This document shows, one piece after another, positions 35,828-50,736 of a stretch of DNA of 64,000 nt (positions are counted from its first letter, which is position 1; each line of letters starts with the position of its first letter). This DNA comes from Lyophyllum atratum (taxonomy: Eukaryota > Basidiomycota > Agaricomycetes > Agaricales > Lyophyllaceae). The notes beneath the pieces were generated by a model. That model worked only from the letters and a program-made list of their open reading frames with translations, was not told the DNA's origin and did no database searches. The DNA is taken from contig JACGCN010000006.1 of NCBI GenBank assembly GCA_014905825.1, positions 1,488,001-1,552,000 of the forward strand, read 5' to 3'. The position numbers were made by a program, and so were the translations under genes.

Positions 35828-38800
35828 TTACATCAAGCAGCCGCTGAACAAAGCCTGCACATCCTCCGCCAATCTCGAATGATCGAGGGTCATCACATCA
35901 AGAGGGACACCAGCCGAATTCTGCCCAAGTTCCAGGCCTGCCATCTCGACACTCCCGCTACCACTTTGGTCCTGCATCAGCGGTTTGAAAGTCTCCCAAA
36001 ATTCCGTGAAGTCAAAATCTGTCAGGCTGTTCTGAAATATATCGAAACCGGGTTCCACATTCATGGCGGGGTCCTGGTCCGCGCCAGCGGACTGCGCATT
36101 ATGGTTGGTGAATTGATCGAAAACATCCATCCCGCACTGGGTACTGCTCCCAAAATCCGGGTGGTCACCAATTGTAGGAAACAACGACGAAAGTCTTCGT
36201 CTTGGAGGTACTCGCTGAGTTCCTCGTCCGCGCATGCGGAGAGTTCGTGCTCGGAAAAGGAAGACTGAGTAGCTTCGTAGTCGGTGGGCCAGGGCTCAGT
36301 GTCGGAGGTCGCCGCTGGGAGCTCCATGTCATCAGACAATGCATCATATTCCTCGTCTTGGGGCGTTAGTATGGGGCTTGTCGGTGGGGGTGGAGAGGAC
36401 GGGGGAAGTCCGACCCAATGTTGCTTCGGAGGCTCCACCTCGCCGTCCTCTTCATCGTCTCTAGAATCTTCCATTGGTGAAATTTCATCCCCGACGTTTG
36501 GTCGGCCTTCATCCATGTCGACGTCACTGCTAGCAGCCGGTAAGGAACTGGAAGGCATATCCAAGTCATTGAGAACAGTATCAAGCTCCCGATTCAATGC
36601 ATCTTCAATGTCTTCCTCACTTTCCTCCGCAGAAGCGTCGTTTCCATCTTTGAACGCAACCTTTGCTTTCGGTGAGGGCGTTCTGCGGCCATTTCCCGAA
36701 CTTCCCATGGAAACCTTTCGTTGATTACAGTGACGGGGGGTATTTGTAGAACCATATGGGTCAGAAATTCGAGGCTTTGGCATGGGGGTGAAGAGGGAGC
36801 CGTCTTCCCCATTACTGAATAGATCGGAATGCCGTCTGCGTGGCGGTGTCCGAGGAGGGCCTATGGTGTCACTTGACAACGGCCGGGGAGAATTTGATCC
36901 CGATGGAGTAGAGGGGGAAGAAAAGGCAGCTATCCGGTCCTGGATAGCAAAAGTCATTGCGAATACTGGATACTCCAAACTCGCGACTGCGATGGATGGT
37001 GGGCGCTGTGTGGCTTGCATAGTATCGGTGGGCTCGTTCTGGCAGCTCCTCTTCTCCGGCTGGACTGGACTTGGGGTCCTCGCGACTCGCTGCTTTTTCT
37101 TCACTTTCTCTACCCGGTTTGCACCTTTCTTTCTACTTGCTTCCTTCTCCTCCCTCTTCTTTTCTTCGGCAAGTTCGATGGCTCGCTGGGCTTCCTCTGA
37201 TAACCGAGGTTGCATAGACGTCTCTGTCCGCGCCCAGGTTGGAACGACATATCGTCGACGGGTGTGAGACTGCGTTGGCTTAGGCTTGACTGGGGACGAT
37301 GCTGAGACCCTAGGAGCCTGAGGAGAGTCGTTAATGATTATGGGCTGTTGGCGTGAGTTTTGATCCTTTTGCCTCGGTGGCGAAGTCCAAGGTTCCATGC
37401 CGGTACGATAATAAGAGTTAGTTCCTCTCCTATGGGGCTGAACGCCATCCGACATCAATCTAGGATAATGGCGATTGGCAGAGAGGTCGGTCCTCTTCAC
37501 GGATGAATGTGCGTGTCGATGTGCATCCCGTCGCTCCGCCAACTCCCTTTCTCTTCCCTTCCCCTTATCCTTCTCAGACTCCCGTTCGTCCATTACATCG
37601 CTGAGAGTACGCTTCCTTCGAAGAGTTCCAACGTTCACGATGGAGTTAACTGGTGCAGGGCCAATAGGGATAGTATTCGAATTCCCATTCGAGCGAGTGC
37701 TGAGACTCCGATTGTGAGCAGGAGAATCATTAACCGAACCAAGTACCAAACCCAAACCAGCCGAGGGCGACGACGACTCAGCGGCCTGGAGTTTGTCATC
37801 CCTTTCACTACGTCTCCGGAACGCAGTTGGATTGACGTTCTCCTTGTCCAGCAGCACGACATCATCATCCGGCAAGTGGTTTCGATTACGGGTGTTGAGG
37901 GAAGGGTGGGAGCTACTGGACTCGGGAGCGGGCGCAGGCAGCCCTTGCTGTGACACTGCGGAAAGTAGGTCTCTTAGAGCATTCACCAGTGCAGGATTAG
38001 ATGTTTTTTCTGATACAGAAGATCCAACAGCAGGTGTCGAGTCGATCGCGTTGAGAGCTGCTAAGAGAGCTGCGTTCTGGACATTTGGATCATTAGACGA
38101 GGAAGATACAGAAAGAGCGGCAAGAATATCAAGGAGGGTGGGAGGTTCTGGATCTCGGGGGGACCTGATGAGAGGGGTTGATATGAAGGGAAGAGACGCC
38201 GGCTCTTGCGTTGCAGATTTCTTGGAGGACTTCGCTTTACGGGTCTGAGATTCGGGAAGGGATGACGTATGGGAAACGTTAGGCTCCAATCCCCCGATGG
38301 CTCTCGGTATTATGGATTCCTCGGAGTACGCCATGGTAGGAAATGGCGTTTCTGGATGACATACAGCAGTAGTGTTCTCGGGGCAATGGTTAGACCCGGA
38401 GCCAGAGGCAGCGCCATTCACCGGCCTTCCCTTCTTTTTCACAGGTCCGACATAGACGTCTTCTGACAGTAAAAGCCTGTCCGCTTCACTATTTTCAGAA
38501 TTTATGAAAGGTGGCTTAGCGGGTTTCTTAGGCTTGGACTTGGTACGTTTCTGGTGAGAACGCATCTGAATGGACGCAATCGTTGCGAGCGTTGTGACAT
38601 CGGCGGTGCTAGATATCTGGCTAAGATATGAAGGGGTCCTCGAGGTTGCGGGTTCGGTTGAATTTGGGATGGAATAGCGTATAGAATATGGAGGATTCTC
38701 GATGGTCTTGCTCGAGGTGGCCGCAATGCTATGTGTCGCCGTGGAAAAGGATGTGGAAGCATCATATGTGGAAGCTTTTGGAGAATGTGTGGATTCCTGG

Positions 38801-39481
38801 TCCGACTTCGACGCGTGGACACGAGACGCTTTGGACGATGGTCCAGGGGGAAGGCCCCATGACCGGAGAGCTGCGGGAAGTGTAGTCTTCTGCATTGCAG
38901 CAGTCTGTAGATCGATGAACGTAAATTGATGATATATATATCCATTGGTTATTACAGACCTCTCGAAGAGCAAAAATGACCTCAAGGGCCTCTTGGCCTG
39001 TTCCAAGTGTTATCAACGTTCCAGTCACCGCAGCACTGTCCTTCTCGTCCGTCATCATTGCCCAGGACATCAATCCGAGACCAACAGCGACTCCACGGGG
39101 TTGTTCTGAGGATCTGGCGCTCGCTTTGTTTTCTTGTGACCCCGATGTTTGATTAGATATGTTAACAGGAGCAGGAGCAGAGTTCGACTCCAGTGGATCA
39201 AGAACGTAGACGGAAAAGTCGCGACTGAAGTCTTGGAGAAGCTCGGGACTTGAGCGACAGATAGCATCCAGACATGTCTTCAGTGACGCCGTTCCAAATT
39301 CAGGCTGTGATTCGAGTTTGGATGGAGTGGCCTCGGTGGCGACACTTTTATTGTAGTGTGAGGTGGTCTGCACTTGGGGGACGAGAATGACTGGGCAGGA
39401 GGAAGAAGAGCGTGCGAGAATGTACTGCGGAGAGCTGTTGATGGTGTAGAGTAAGCGGAGTGGCAGATTTCTGGTTTCCAT
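35828..39481 (-). CDS. SPT21/Ams2-like regulator (histone gene expression)
   Basis: The chosen start, ATG 39479-39481, gives METRNLPLRLLYTINSSPQY. The following SLKTCLDAICRSSPELLQDF and FSVYVLDPLES match the Ams2/SPT21 N-terminal domain. An intron near 38900-38960 leads to one very long exon, about 900 residues rich in Ser, Pro and charged residues, with DILAALSVSSSSNDPNVQNA, basic SKPKKPAKPP patches and acidic stretches. A 77-bp intron near 36080-36160 joins RRCFLQL to SAGADQDPAMNVEPGFD. The C-terminus holds FDIFQNSLTDFDFTEFWETF, an acidic-aromatic stretch like an activation region. SPT21/Ams2 controls histone gene transcription in yeasts. No GATA zinc finger is visible, so it resembles Spt21 more than Ams2. 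Confidence 0.68.
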
Positions 39482-40064
39482 GTCAAGCTCCGTGTTGAGC
39501 CCACCGTTGTAAACGTTGAGCTCGTGTTGCTGACTAATCGTAATGAACGGAAAGGTCACGATTGTGACTTGTCGCGTCAATTGTGATAAACACGGGACCG
39601 TGTCACCCTCATTACACTACGTTGCCTCAAAAGTCTACGTGCCCAAAAGTATCTACTATGCCTGAGGGGGTACTTGCGTCTACTTGGAAACGAAAAATGA
39701 ATTGGTTGGGAGGACTATTCAGTGTTCTTCCAAGAATTCCCAATTTGAAATAAGTATGGTCAGAAAATGACTGCGACTTAAAACAACCGTGCGGGCAAAA
39801 CGATCTCCTGCCGCGCCGTGCCCGCACCTCTTGTTTCCACCCATCTGCTTTCGAATGGAAGCAGATAGGAACATCGATGACTGCGGCCATATCTCGAGTA
39901 AGTCCGAGCTTGACACACCATTGGGCGGTAATTATTGAAAAAACCATGACTTTTGTTACAACTAGTACCACTGTTTTGCGGGCTGGAAACAAGCTGCAGA
40001 CTGCCAAACCATCGCTTACAAACGTGATGGACCACACTAACACAGCAACAAAAGGGATCTCAGC
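39482..40064. other. intergenic, about 580 bp
   Basis: It lies between the start of the SPT21-like gene and the stop of the small membrane protein. A minus-strand open frame (39627-40043) has no ATG at its beginning and is not supported. Confidence 0.5.
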
Positions 40065-41052
40065 CTAAACCTCAAAAGCGATAGCAATAGAGACACGTCT
40101 TTCGATGGCGTTCGGTATTCGCACCAGCGATCGACTTAGCGACGTCGGGTTGCTGGGTTGATCTGAATCATTCCTCGAGAAGCCAGATTCGGTAGGAGTG
40201 CCGAGTGAAGGACATCTTGGACTCAGCGGATGAGGCTTATTCGTGCATTGACAGCCAGGTAGACAGTGCAGAGTTGTTGCTTCATGGGTAACATCGACCG
40301 ACTCTTGACTCGTTGGCGAAGAGTACCATCGAGAAAGACAAGGGAACACAAAGAGAAGGATCGGAAATGGTGATGGCGAAGAATCGATATCGCGGACCCA
40401 GATATCGGTATCAAAGGCTGCAGAAGTGATTAAAGTCGTCAGGAGCAAGCAGGCTGTATAACTCAGATCTATGTGAGCAAAGTTTCAGATATCAAGTAAT
40501 GGCAGTGTTGCGCGGTCCAACTGACTGATGACCGCATTGACCAGCACGAAAACCTGGAGGATAGTGGGTGTCAGCCTAGAGGTGCGCTCACGTTCCAGAG
40601 GTGACGTAGCCGTGACCAAGGCAAGTACTGTAAACGCACGTAAGTCTGTATTTGAGTCGAAGGAACGAGAACTAACCCAGCTCAAAAGGAAGGAGAAGGA
40701 TCAATCCAATTGTTTCGTTAGCCACCGACTGATGATGCTTCAGAAGTGGTTTTCGAAGCGCTCTAGAGATTCATCAGGATGTTAGTTTTAGCATGATGGA
40801 ATTTCCTTACGACCACAGGGACCTGACGAGACAGGCACTTTGGATAGAGACGATCATCCAAAAGATCTTCCGATCACGAAGGACAGGTAGAAGCGGTATA
40901 CACAGACCAATAGAGATGCACGAAATCGCGATGATCAGACCTAAAGAATGCATATTTCCGAGTTAGTAAGATACTTGAACCCACTAGCATGTTGATCAGA
41001 AGTGGGACTGACCAAGCAGGAATTTGCGGAATGTGCTGAATCGTCGGGACAT
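40065..41052 (-). CDS. small multi-pass membrane protein of unknown family
   Basis: Five exons with consensus splice sites join without a frame error, which is good evidence for a gene. The protein starts MSRRFSTFRKFLLG at the ATG 41050-41052. Hydrophobic spans are LIIAISCISIGLCIPLLPVL, IFWMIVSIQSACLV, ETIGLILLLPFELVLALV, QVFVLVNAVINLSYTACLLL, and SPFPILLFVFPCLSRWY. Loops carry basic residues (RALRKPLLKHHQ; LERERTSRLTP). The tail is Ser/Pro-rich with a Cys cluster (LHCLPGCQC). The length is about 235 residues. It resembles four-span fungal membrane proteins of unknown role; an upstream exon cannot be excluded. Confidence 0.62.
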
Positions 41053-41360
41053 CACCGGGGGTAAGACAGAACCGCCAGTTGATTTCGGTCAACCACCTCA
41101 TTTTTGTTGGCTGAGAAGGAAGAAAAAGATGTGGCTGACATTTCACTTGTGTGGTAGTTCCGAAATCGGCTATTATGATGGATCGAGCGCGGGGAATGAC
41201 TTATCTGTCAGTTGAGGTCCAACTGTTTCTTTTATCACATACTGGACATATGATTCCTTTCTTCCAAGTGGTACATTGATGACTGCAACGTCTAGCTCGA
41301 AAACCACCGCTGCATACCCCTGTTTACCTACTCTCCCTTTATCACAAACCTCCCCTTCGT

Positions 41361-42975
41361 TTACACAGGGAATGCCAGCGAACGGACGCTTTGTATCCAA
41401 GAAGCTGCCGCGCTGGGGAACTAGGATGTTGATCAATAATTTCAAGTCATGAGCGCCATCGGACGCAAAATAGTCTTACCTCCCAAACCATGACTCCGGC
41501 ATCTTCGCGTGGGGCCAAAATTAGCCCGGGGTCTTCACATGAAATAGAACATGAGTACTCACTCCATCCTTGGTTTTTCGCTTGTAGAACGCATTGCGCA
41601 AGTGTGGAAGTCGACATGAAGCCATTGCTCGCATCACCAGCGGTGGCTGGCTTTCCAATGACAAGCTTGGACAAGGGTACGCCACTGGCCGAGATCTGGA
41701 AGAGAGCCGACCGAGGCCATGTGTTGGATGATGTGGTTAGCAGCCCCGCACATGTAGTATATTCACTTGTGCCCTCTGAAAGCAAATGCAAAAATACTGA
41801 GAAGGTTTAGGTTAGATGGGTAGAACATATACTTACGGTTGTAAAACTGGAAGAGTTGCGTCAGAGTTGAGTCGACTCGGTGCTTGCAAAAAACAAATAC
41901 CTGGATGTTATACCAATCTATGAGGTTGCCGACGGTCGAGTGGACCGTTAAATAGGCACCCCCGCCAAATTTGTTGGGTGAGAACCTAGTAGTACAGATG
42001 AGCAAAGGTGGGAGGGTGAATTAGTTGGCTGTATTACCAAGGGGCCACAGCTACGATCGCTACTTTCAGACGATAATTTTGAAATGGCAAGGCTAAAAGA
42101 CTTACGGGCATGAGTAAGAATGTACGTCCCTTGAGGGAGTTGAACACGAAGTTGCCTCGTGAAGGACGCCAACCAAGCCTGGAGCATGACGTGAACAGTG
42201 CGCATTAGAATGCCACGTTGAGACTGAGATACATACTTCAGCTTTCCCATCTCCAGCGTTGATTGCGTTGAAATCCTGTAGAACGGAAAGGTTCATTCAT
42301 CAAGGTTAGGAACCCACGCAGAACGTAACTACTGACCTCATAATCGACATCGACGCCATCCAAATCGAATTGTTTGACCCAAGCGGCCATCGTATCCGCG
42401 GTGGCGATGGGATCGGCGCCACTTGACGTGGGTGCATCGGTAGCGCCAAACAAAGAGACTATGAGCTTTATTCCTGCTGCTGCGTATTGCGCTTTAATCG
42501 TAGACCGCTGTGAAGCAGATAGCTGTGTCCATTCCGCAGCCTAGACAGCTAACTATCAATATCAAGGAACACTCGATAAAGTCGCATGAATTCCACCCAC
42601 TTTATCGAAGGCCCCCTCTGTGAGTAGGAAAGACAGAGCGCTGTCGAAATATTGAATGGAAAGAAGCACCTAGTAGCAGCAGACTTACAAGACGTTGTAT
42701 CCCTTGCAGAAGGAACTGTTAATGTTATACTTAGTGCAAGTGATAAGACATTATCTCACCTTGACCTGAGCGACTGGTGGCGGTCCGGTCAGACCAGAGA
42801 CGAACCTGTCGCTGTATATAACAAAATGCGGGGGGGCCGGGGTTGCACGTGAAACGAGCCCGGTAGTCGTGTTCAAGCTAGCCACGGCAGCTTCGAAAGG
42901 GGCTGAGAGGACAGCACATATGCTAGATAACCCAATAATCGTAGCAAAGGCGTTCCTCAAACGCAAATAGACCAT
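41361..42975 (-). CDS. secreted GH18 chitinase
   Basis: The ATG at 42973-42975 starts a signal peptide (MVYLRLRNAFATIIGLSSIC). The barrel begins PPHFVIYSDRFVSGLTGPPP. The family signature FDLDGVDVDYED (near 42350) has the full DxxDxDxE set, including the catalytic acid Glu. Later strands include LPQGTYILTHA, NLIDWYNIQFYN and QGWDAGVMVWE. The last exon, after a 60-bp intron, encodes only FPSAAASWIQSVRSLAFPV before TAA 41363-41361. There is no chitin-binding module. A longer N-terminus from upstream in-frame ATGs is possible but would hide the signal peptide. It probably acts on chitin in soil or on the fungus's own wall. Confidence 0.9.
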
Positions 42976-44025
42976 GTTCTTCACGTGAGGGTGTCGGTAA
43001 TCTCGCTTGATTTCTGCGAGAACGAGGGACATGTACTTGGGTGGAAAACTTGGTTTTATACTTTTCCTTATATCATGGTCCACGCGATACAATGAACGAC
43101 AAGCCTTCTGCGATATCGGACGTGTGTAGATGTAGGTGTCGCTTATGACTGGTGAAGTCGAAACCACGTTTTCGGAAGATATGGAAGATATGGAAGAGGA
43201 GTCCGCATGGGTAGGTTACAAAAGTGCGTCGATGGAGTAGGGAATGTGAGGAGCTGACCATGCAGGAATGTGGATGGGAATTGGGATTCGGTCCGCGATG
43301 GGAAAAACAACGGGGGGGACCATAAGGCTTCGTATCGAGACAATGGCCGACGTGGGTCACCAAGTAGCGCAACCCCGGCGGTGCATGGTGCATGGAGGAA
43401 AGCAGGAGCTCTATCTCATGCCGTAGTCACAAGAGGCATCCATTTAAGATTCTATCCACGTTGGCTGTTATGGACGAAGTCTTGGTCGTGAGACACCATA
43501 TGGTTGCCCTTTGATGTAGTCAGGCGAGGGTATCACATTTGCCTTGACGCGACGGAGACAGTTGGGTACAGCGGAGACTACTCTCCTTGAAACCGGGCTA
43601 AAGATGTCGAGGCATGATTGTGATGATGATAGACGCTGAAGATACCACCAAGAGCTATCCTAGTGGCTGGAAGGAGCTTTTAAGACGGGAAGAAGCCGTG
43701 GAAGAAGTCTGCTAGAGGTCCAATGATGGTGAAGCTACAGCTCCACAGCCATCCGCAGAGCAGGATATTTATAACTCTACACACAGACCGTCCGACTCAG
43801 GCCTAGCATAAAGAAGCTTCGAGCCGATTTCCGGATATGCCGCAACAAAAGGTTGGCCAGTGACCTCATGGCGTTCTTGATTTTCGTTTCAGACTGAGAT
43901 ATTCTGGGGATGAGTGTGAGGCGTGCGCAGGCCGGGACGACATTAACTACGTGTTTACCTTGCGGTCTGATGCCAAACAAATGTCCAAAATTCGAAATCT
44001 GTAGATATATCATTGCACCTCAATC
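42976..44025. other. intergenic between divergent chitinase and TFIIIA genes
   Basis: About 1 kb of shared upstream DNA. No coding region is supported. Two direct copies of GATATGGAA lie near 43175-43195. CACCATGCACCATGCA on the minus strand near 43380-43395 is a short tandem repeat. Confidence 0.5.
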
Positions 44026-45776
44026 ATGAGCTCAACGGTCGAAGCAGCGACAGTACTTCAGTCACAACCCGTGCTTGGGAAACGTACACGTCAAGACTCG
44101 CTTGTCTTGCATCTTGTGTCCAGTCCCGACACACGATACACGCCCTCCGATTCAGAGGTTGAGGAAAGATCTGGGAAGTCGTGGTCTCAGCCACCCATAC
44201 TTGTGAATGGAACTTTGATACCAAGTACAAAAAAACGATACAAGTGCACGTATACTGCCTGCGACAAAGCCTACACCAAACCTTCACGTCTCGCAGAGCA
44301 TGAGCGATCCCATACAGGGCAGGTGAGTCGAGCTAGCTAACATTAAGGATACACTTTTGACCAATCTGATAGCGACCATTCGTTTGTGAGACCTGCAAGA
44401 AATCGTACTTGCGCGAGACTCACCTTCAAGCCCATCTGCGGAGCCATCTTCCCGGGTCTTCTCGGCCATTGCTGTGTCCCGAGGAAAAGTGTGGAAAGCG
44501 CTTCTGGACATCTCAACATTTACGCGCACATGTGGACTGGCACAATGGCGCTAAACCTTTTAGAGTGAGTCCCACCGTCTGTGCTGACTATCTTAAGACT
44601 CACAATGCTCATTAGTGCTCTGAAGCTGGCTGCCATGAAACATTTACGAAAAATAGTCAGTTGCGCACCCATATATGCTCCATCCATGCCCCGCCTGGGA
44701 CGAAACCATTTCGATGCGGGCACGAAGGATGTACAAGATCGTTTAGTACCAACCAACATCTACGTACCCATTCGAAAGTACACGATGGTTAGTGACTCCA
44801 TATCTGAACTTCTAAAATGTTCAAATGGTGTCTCTAGAGCAACGTTACACTTGTGTGCACGCAACATGCCTGCCCGACTCTGAAGGCACACCCACCTACT
44901 ACCCGACCTGGACTGCTCTTCAACATCACATCCGCACAGCCCACCCGCCCATGTGTACTCACGTATCGTGCAAACAGCGCACCTTTACCTCCCAGAAGGG
45001 TCTTCGTGCTCATCAAAAGCTGCATGAACAGCGGGAGCTGGAACAGGAAATGGACGCTGTCGTCGATTCAGACGCCTGTGACGCTGATACTGCACAGCCG
45101 CCACGGAAAAGACGAAGAGGCGGAGAGATTGGAAGAGATTGGAAGTGCGATGCTAATGGTTGTGAGAAGGAGTTCAAATCGGTAATTCCATGGAACTCTG
45201 AACAGCTTCAATATGGCTCACCCTGAATCGCAGAAAAAAGCCCTAGTTACACACACCAACATTACTCATCTCGGACACCGTGATCACGTCTGTCATCACG
45301 AAGGTTGCGGGCAGGCATATGGCTATAAACATCTGCTACTACGACACCTCGCAAAGTCTCATTCTACAATGTCGACTGACGATGGCGAAACATCCGATGA
45401 CATCGAATCGGAAGATCTTGGTTACATATCGGGGACTACGCCTGCGAGGAAAGCGAAGCTTACCACCTCCCTCGATATCGACACAATCACAGGCCAATCG
45501 TACGCGAAACGTACTCGGGAAAACTTAGCAAACGCTACTGCCCTGCTGTGCCCATATCCACAACTGGACAAAATAGTCTTGGTGGCCGCAGATGACGAAA
45601 TAGCGCATTCTACAGTACACTCGAGCGCTGCGCAAACTTGCGAATATGCTTTCAGTCGGGCATACGATCTTCGACGTCATCTCAAGGCAACGCATGGCTT
45701 AGATGCCATTAAGGAGAGCGTTGACCAATGGGTGAGGGAGAAGAAGAAGACAGAACAAGGCCCACGACAGGAATGA
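44026..45776 (+). CDS. RNA polymerase III transcription factor TFIIIA-like, nine C2H2 fingers
   Basis: After a Ser-rich N-terminus, nine C2H2 zinc fingers are found across several exons, beginning YKCTYTACDKAYTKPSRLAEH and including FVCETCKKSYLRETHLQAH, LLCPEEKCGKRFWTSQHLRA, WKCDANGCEKEFKSKKALVT and HVCHHEGCGQAYGYKHLLLR. The sixth finger has a long Cys-His spacer (CVHATCLPDSEGTPTYYP). Nine fingers and the long acidic linker between fingers 7 and 8 fit TFIIIA, which binds the 5S rRNA gene control region and 5S RNA. A tenth, degenerate finger-like piece (CEYAFSRAYDLRRHLKATH) lies near the C-terminus. The stop is TGA 45774-45776. Confidence 0.82.
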
Positions 45777-47114
45777 TACCAGATGGCATCCCACAACAAT
45801 AACCCTCTGCTTCAATCCAAGACCGTAAGCCGGCTGCACTCCCAAGATATTCATTCCGTCGATGGTAGATTTTCTACATTATACCCCTCAATCCGCCAAC
45901 GACCTCATAGACTTGCGTATCCCCTGTCCCGCAGCAGTCACTGTTGCCTGTGTATAAATCATGTGTCTCCTCGTATCATGGATGTGAACGATTTACGCTA
46001 CAGACGGAGATCGTCCGAGCCAAATGCAAACGAATAACCCATGTTTCGCATGCAAAGTGCAGTTTACGGGATGAGGATGTCTTCTGACGAGGCGCCACGC
46101 GAATGTTAGGCATGCGAGCGCACGCAGAGAATAACCATTCCGCGACTAAGGTTTATTTGTGAATACGACCTTGGAAACCGGGGATGCCGGTGAGAAGCTC
46201 GTACATCCAGCAAGGTGGTCAAGTGGCGCGAGGGCTGGAATCTTTTTATGAATGATCTCATCATGGTATGTATGCGTCACTTCTGCCGCTCGTTGTAACT
46301 GACTATCCTGATGAACTTTTTAAGTTGACTCTCAGGCCGGGCGCGTGCACCACGAGCTTCACTTCATCCGGAGTGGATCCTGTGAGCGGTCAAGTGAAGG
46401 TCTTGCTCATGAGAGTGCACAGGATGTTGGACTTGATCCTCAAAATCAGAACCAGGTAGAGCGGCTTCAGTAAGAAGCGTCCTGGAAGCGTCCATCCACG
46501 TGGCGAACATCAGCATGAGAAAGGTTTAACTTGCCAGCTAAAAGGCAAGATCGTTTGAGCTGGTTCCTGCGCAGTCCAGACAGGAATCAGGATATCTGGC
46601 TATGTATATCTAGAAATCCGATGTGCCTGATGTACGGATACGAGGATCCGAAGGACAAATCGGGAGAGATGCTGAATTCTGTTGGTGGTGAAAGAGCAAA
46701 GGAGCAAATTGGACTCACACCGGGTCTCGTCGTCATTCTACTTGGCTCTTCCGATCAGCAAATTCCTGTTACTCATTTGGCCCCCACGATGTCATCGCCG
46801 CTTTTCATGCGAGATCCCAGCCAACTAGTGGGAGACAACTTCAAAGTTTTCAGCCTTCGGCTTCGAGATATCGTGCTACCGCGGTCATCAAGTGGTCATG
46901 CCACCTCGCCCACATCATTTCTATTAAGGCGGCTTTCCTAGGCTTTCCTCTGGACATGGTCCAACTGGTTTGTGCGATGTCATGGCGTTTCTCTTGAAAT
47001 CTTCGTGGCCGTATACGATGAGCGCCTTCTGCTCGGCGGCCGTCTTTGAATGCATAAAAGGGGGTTCAGTCGCTTCTGGCAGTTCTACGGTATTCCTGCA
47101 TACTTCTCTTCAAA
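45777..47114. other. intergenic, about 1.3 kb, glucoamylase upstream region
   Basis: Open frames at 45783-46037, 46268-46459 and 46531-46941 have no recognisable features. The right end is the glucoamylase promoter, with a TATA-like CATAAAAG at 47053-47060. Confidence 0.5.
47053..47060 (+). promoter_or_regulatory. TATA-like element of the glucoamylase gene
   Basis: CATAAAAG lies 55-62 bp before the start codon at 47115. It differs from TATAAAA by one base. Confidence 0.4.
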
Positions 47115-49282
<2,168 letters not shown>

Positions 49283-49423
49283 TGGCTCACATTTGGAAGT
49301 CTAATTGTTTATTGAAAAACGTTCTACATATATCTATCCTGTATATAACCCGGAATGTTGTACATACGTTTTATATTTCAAAGTTGTATACCTTATCCTG
49401 CCCTAATTCGTGTACAACCCAGC

Positions 49424-50651
49424 TTACTCCGTGACCTGTTTCAGGAGAAGTGCGTTTGCTTTGATCTGCGCTTGGTTGCGTTCAACCTCGTCCTGAACAC
49501 GCTCAATGGATTTGAAGTATTTCACGGTCTTTACGTGGAGCTCTGCAAGGTGGTTGGACCAGAGTCACCGGAGACAGGAGTAGATGTAGTTACCAGATGT
49601 CGCGTCCTCGTCTACCACGATCAGTGCCCATGGATGCATTTGGAGGGCAGATACTGTCCACTGTGAGAGAGGGGAATTGTTAGCTTATGCTTCATATTAT
49701 CTAAGTCTGACGCACCAAGTGGTTCACGCCATCCTCTGTGCAACAGGAGGAGTCTATTAGCGAATGGAACTATACGTCTACGAGAACCACGTACCGATCG
49801 CTTTGCTGAGAGCCAGTGCCTTCCTGAGTCCTGTCACGACAACAATGACCTCCCTGCTGTCCATAACAGTGGCGACGCCGACGGTGAGGGCCATCCGCGG
49901 GACAGCGGAGATGTTGTTGTTGAAGAAGCGGGCGTTGGCGAGAATAGTGTCGTATGCGAGCGTCTTGATCCGGGTTCTGGATGCAAGAGAAGAGCCGGGT
50001 TCCTGGGAAACGTGAGCCAGTGCGAAACGATAACTAAAGAAATGGAACGGACGTTGAAGGCGATGTGGCCATCCTCACCGATGCCGCCGAGGAAGAGCTC
50101 GATGCCACCATGCTGCTTGATGCGTTCCTCGTAGGCGTTGCACTCGGCGACCAGATCGGTCGCGGTACCGTCAAGGATGTTTACCTGGGAAGGGGGGATG
50201 TCCACTGTTGATGCATGTTAGCCGGGCCGATATGTGTTTTTCTTAGGGGTATCAAAACTGACCATGCGAGAAAAATTCACGAAACATGAAAGTGTGGTAG
50301 GACTCGGGATGCTCGCGGGGAATGCCCACGTACTCGTCCATGTTGAACGTTACGACATTTTTGAACCTGGATGCGCCATTGTGAGGGAGGTATTGGATCG
50401 AGTGAACGGGACTAACGAGAGCTTGCCGCTCTTCACGAGCTTGATGAGGGCCTTGTAGGTCGGTATGGGGGACGAGCCGGTGGGCAGGCCGAGCACGAAG
50501 GGGCGCTCCGGTGTCGGTGCGAAGTCATTGATCCTGGACAACGATGAGCACTCTGTTCGGATTGGAGACAGGCTACTACGTACCGCTTGCAGATGTAGTT
50601 TGCGATGTAGTCGCCGACGGAAGGCGGGTCCTCGCGGATGATGAGACGCAT
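49424..50651 (-). CDS. nagB: glucosamine-6-phosphate deaminase
   Basis: The protein starts [20 protein letters not shown] (ATG 50649-50651). Key motifs are [18 protein letters not shown] (phosphate loop), [20 protein letters not shown] (catalytic Asp) and [20 protein letters not shown] (Asp-x-His catalytic ring-opening residues). [20 protein letters not shown] follows. The C-terminal extension is helical ([20 protein letters not shown]) and ends LLLKQVTE. It converts glucosamine-6-phosphate to fructose-6-phosphate and ammonia, the last step of N-acetylglucosamine catabolism. It is divergent from the IMPACT-family gene, with 85 bp between starts. Five introns, one of them inside the first 100 codons. 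Confidence 0.95.
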
Positions 50652-50736
50652 GATGGAGATAGAGATGAGAAATCGAGAATAATGGCATAGTAATATAAAT
50701 ATCGGAGGTGGTATCGGATGATCGACCGCGTTGACG

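Noticed and set aside
36284..38248. Long plus-strand frames opposite the SPT21-like gene
   Set aside because: Ser/Arg-rich antisense shadows of a Ser/Pro-rich exon; no domain or start context.
39627..40043. 138-codon minus-strand frame with hydrophobic start
   Set aside because: The frame opens with GTG, has no ATG near the beginning, and shows no pattern matching a known family.
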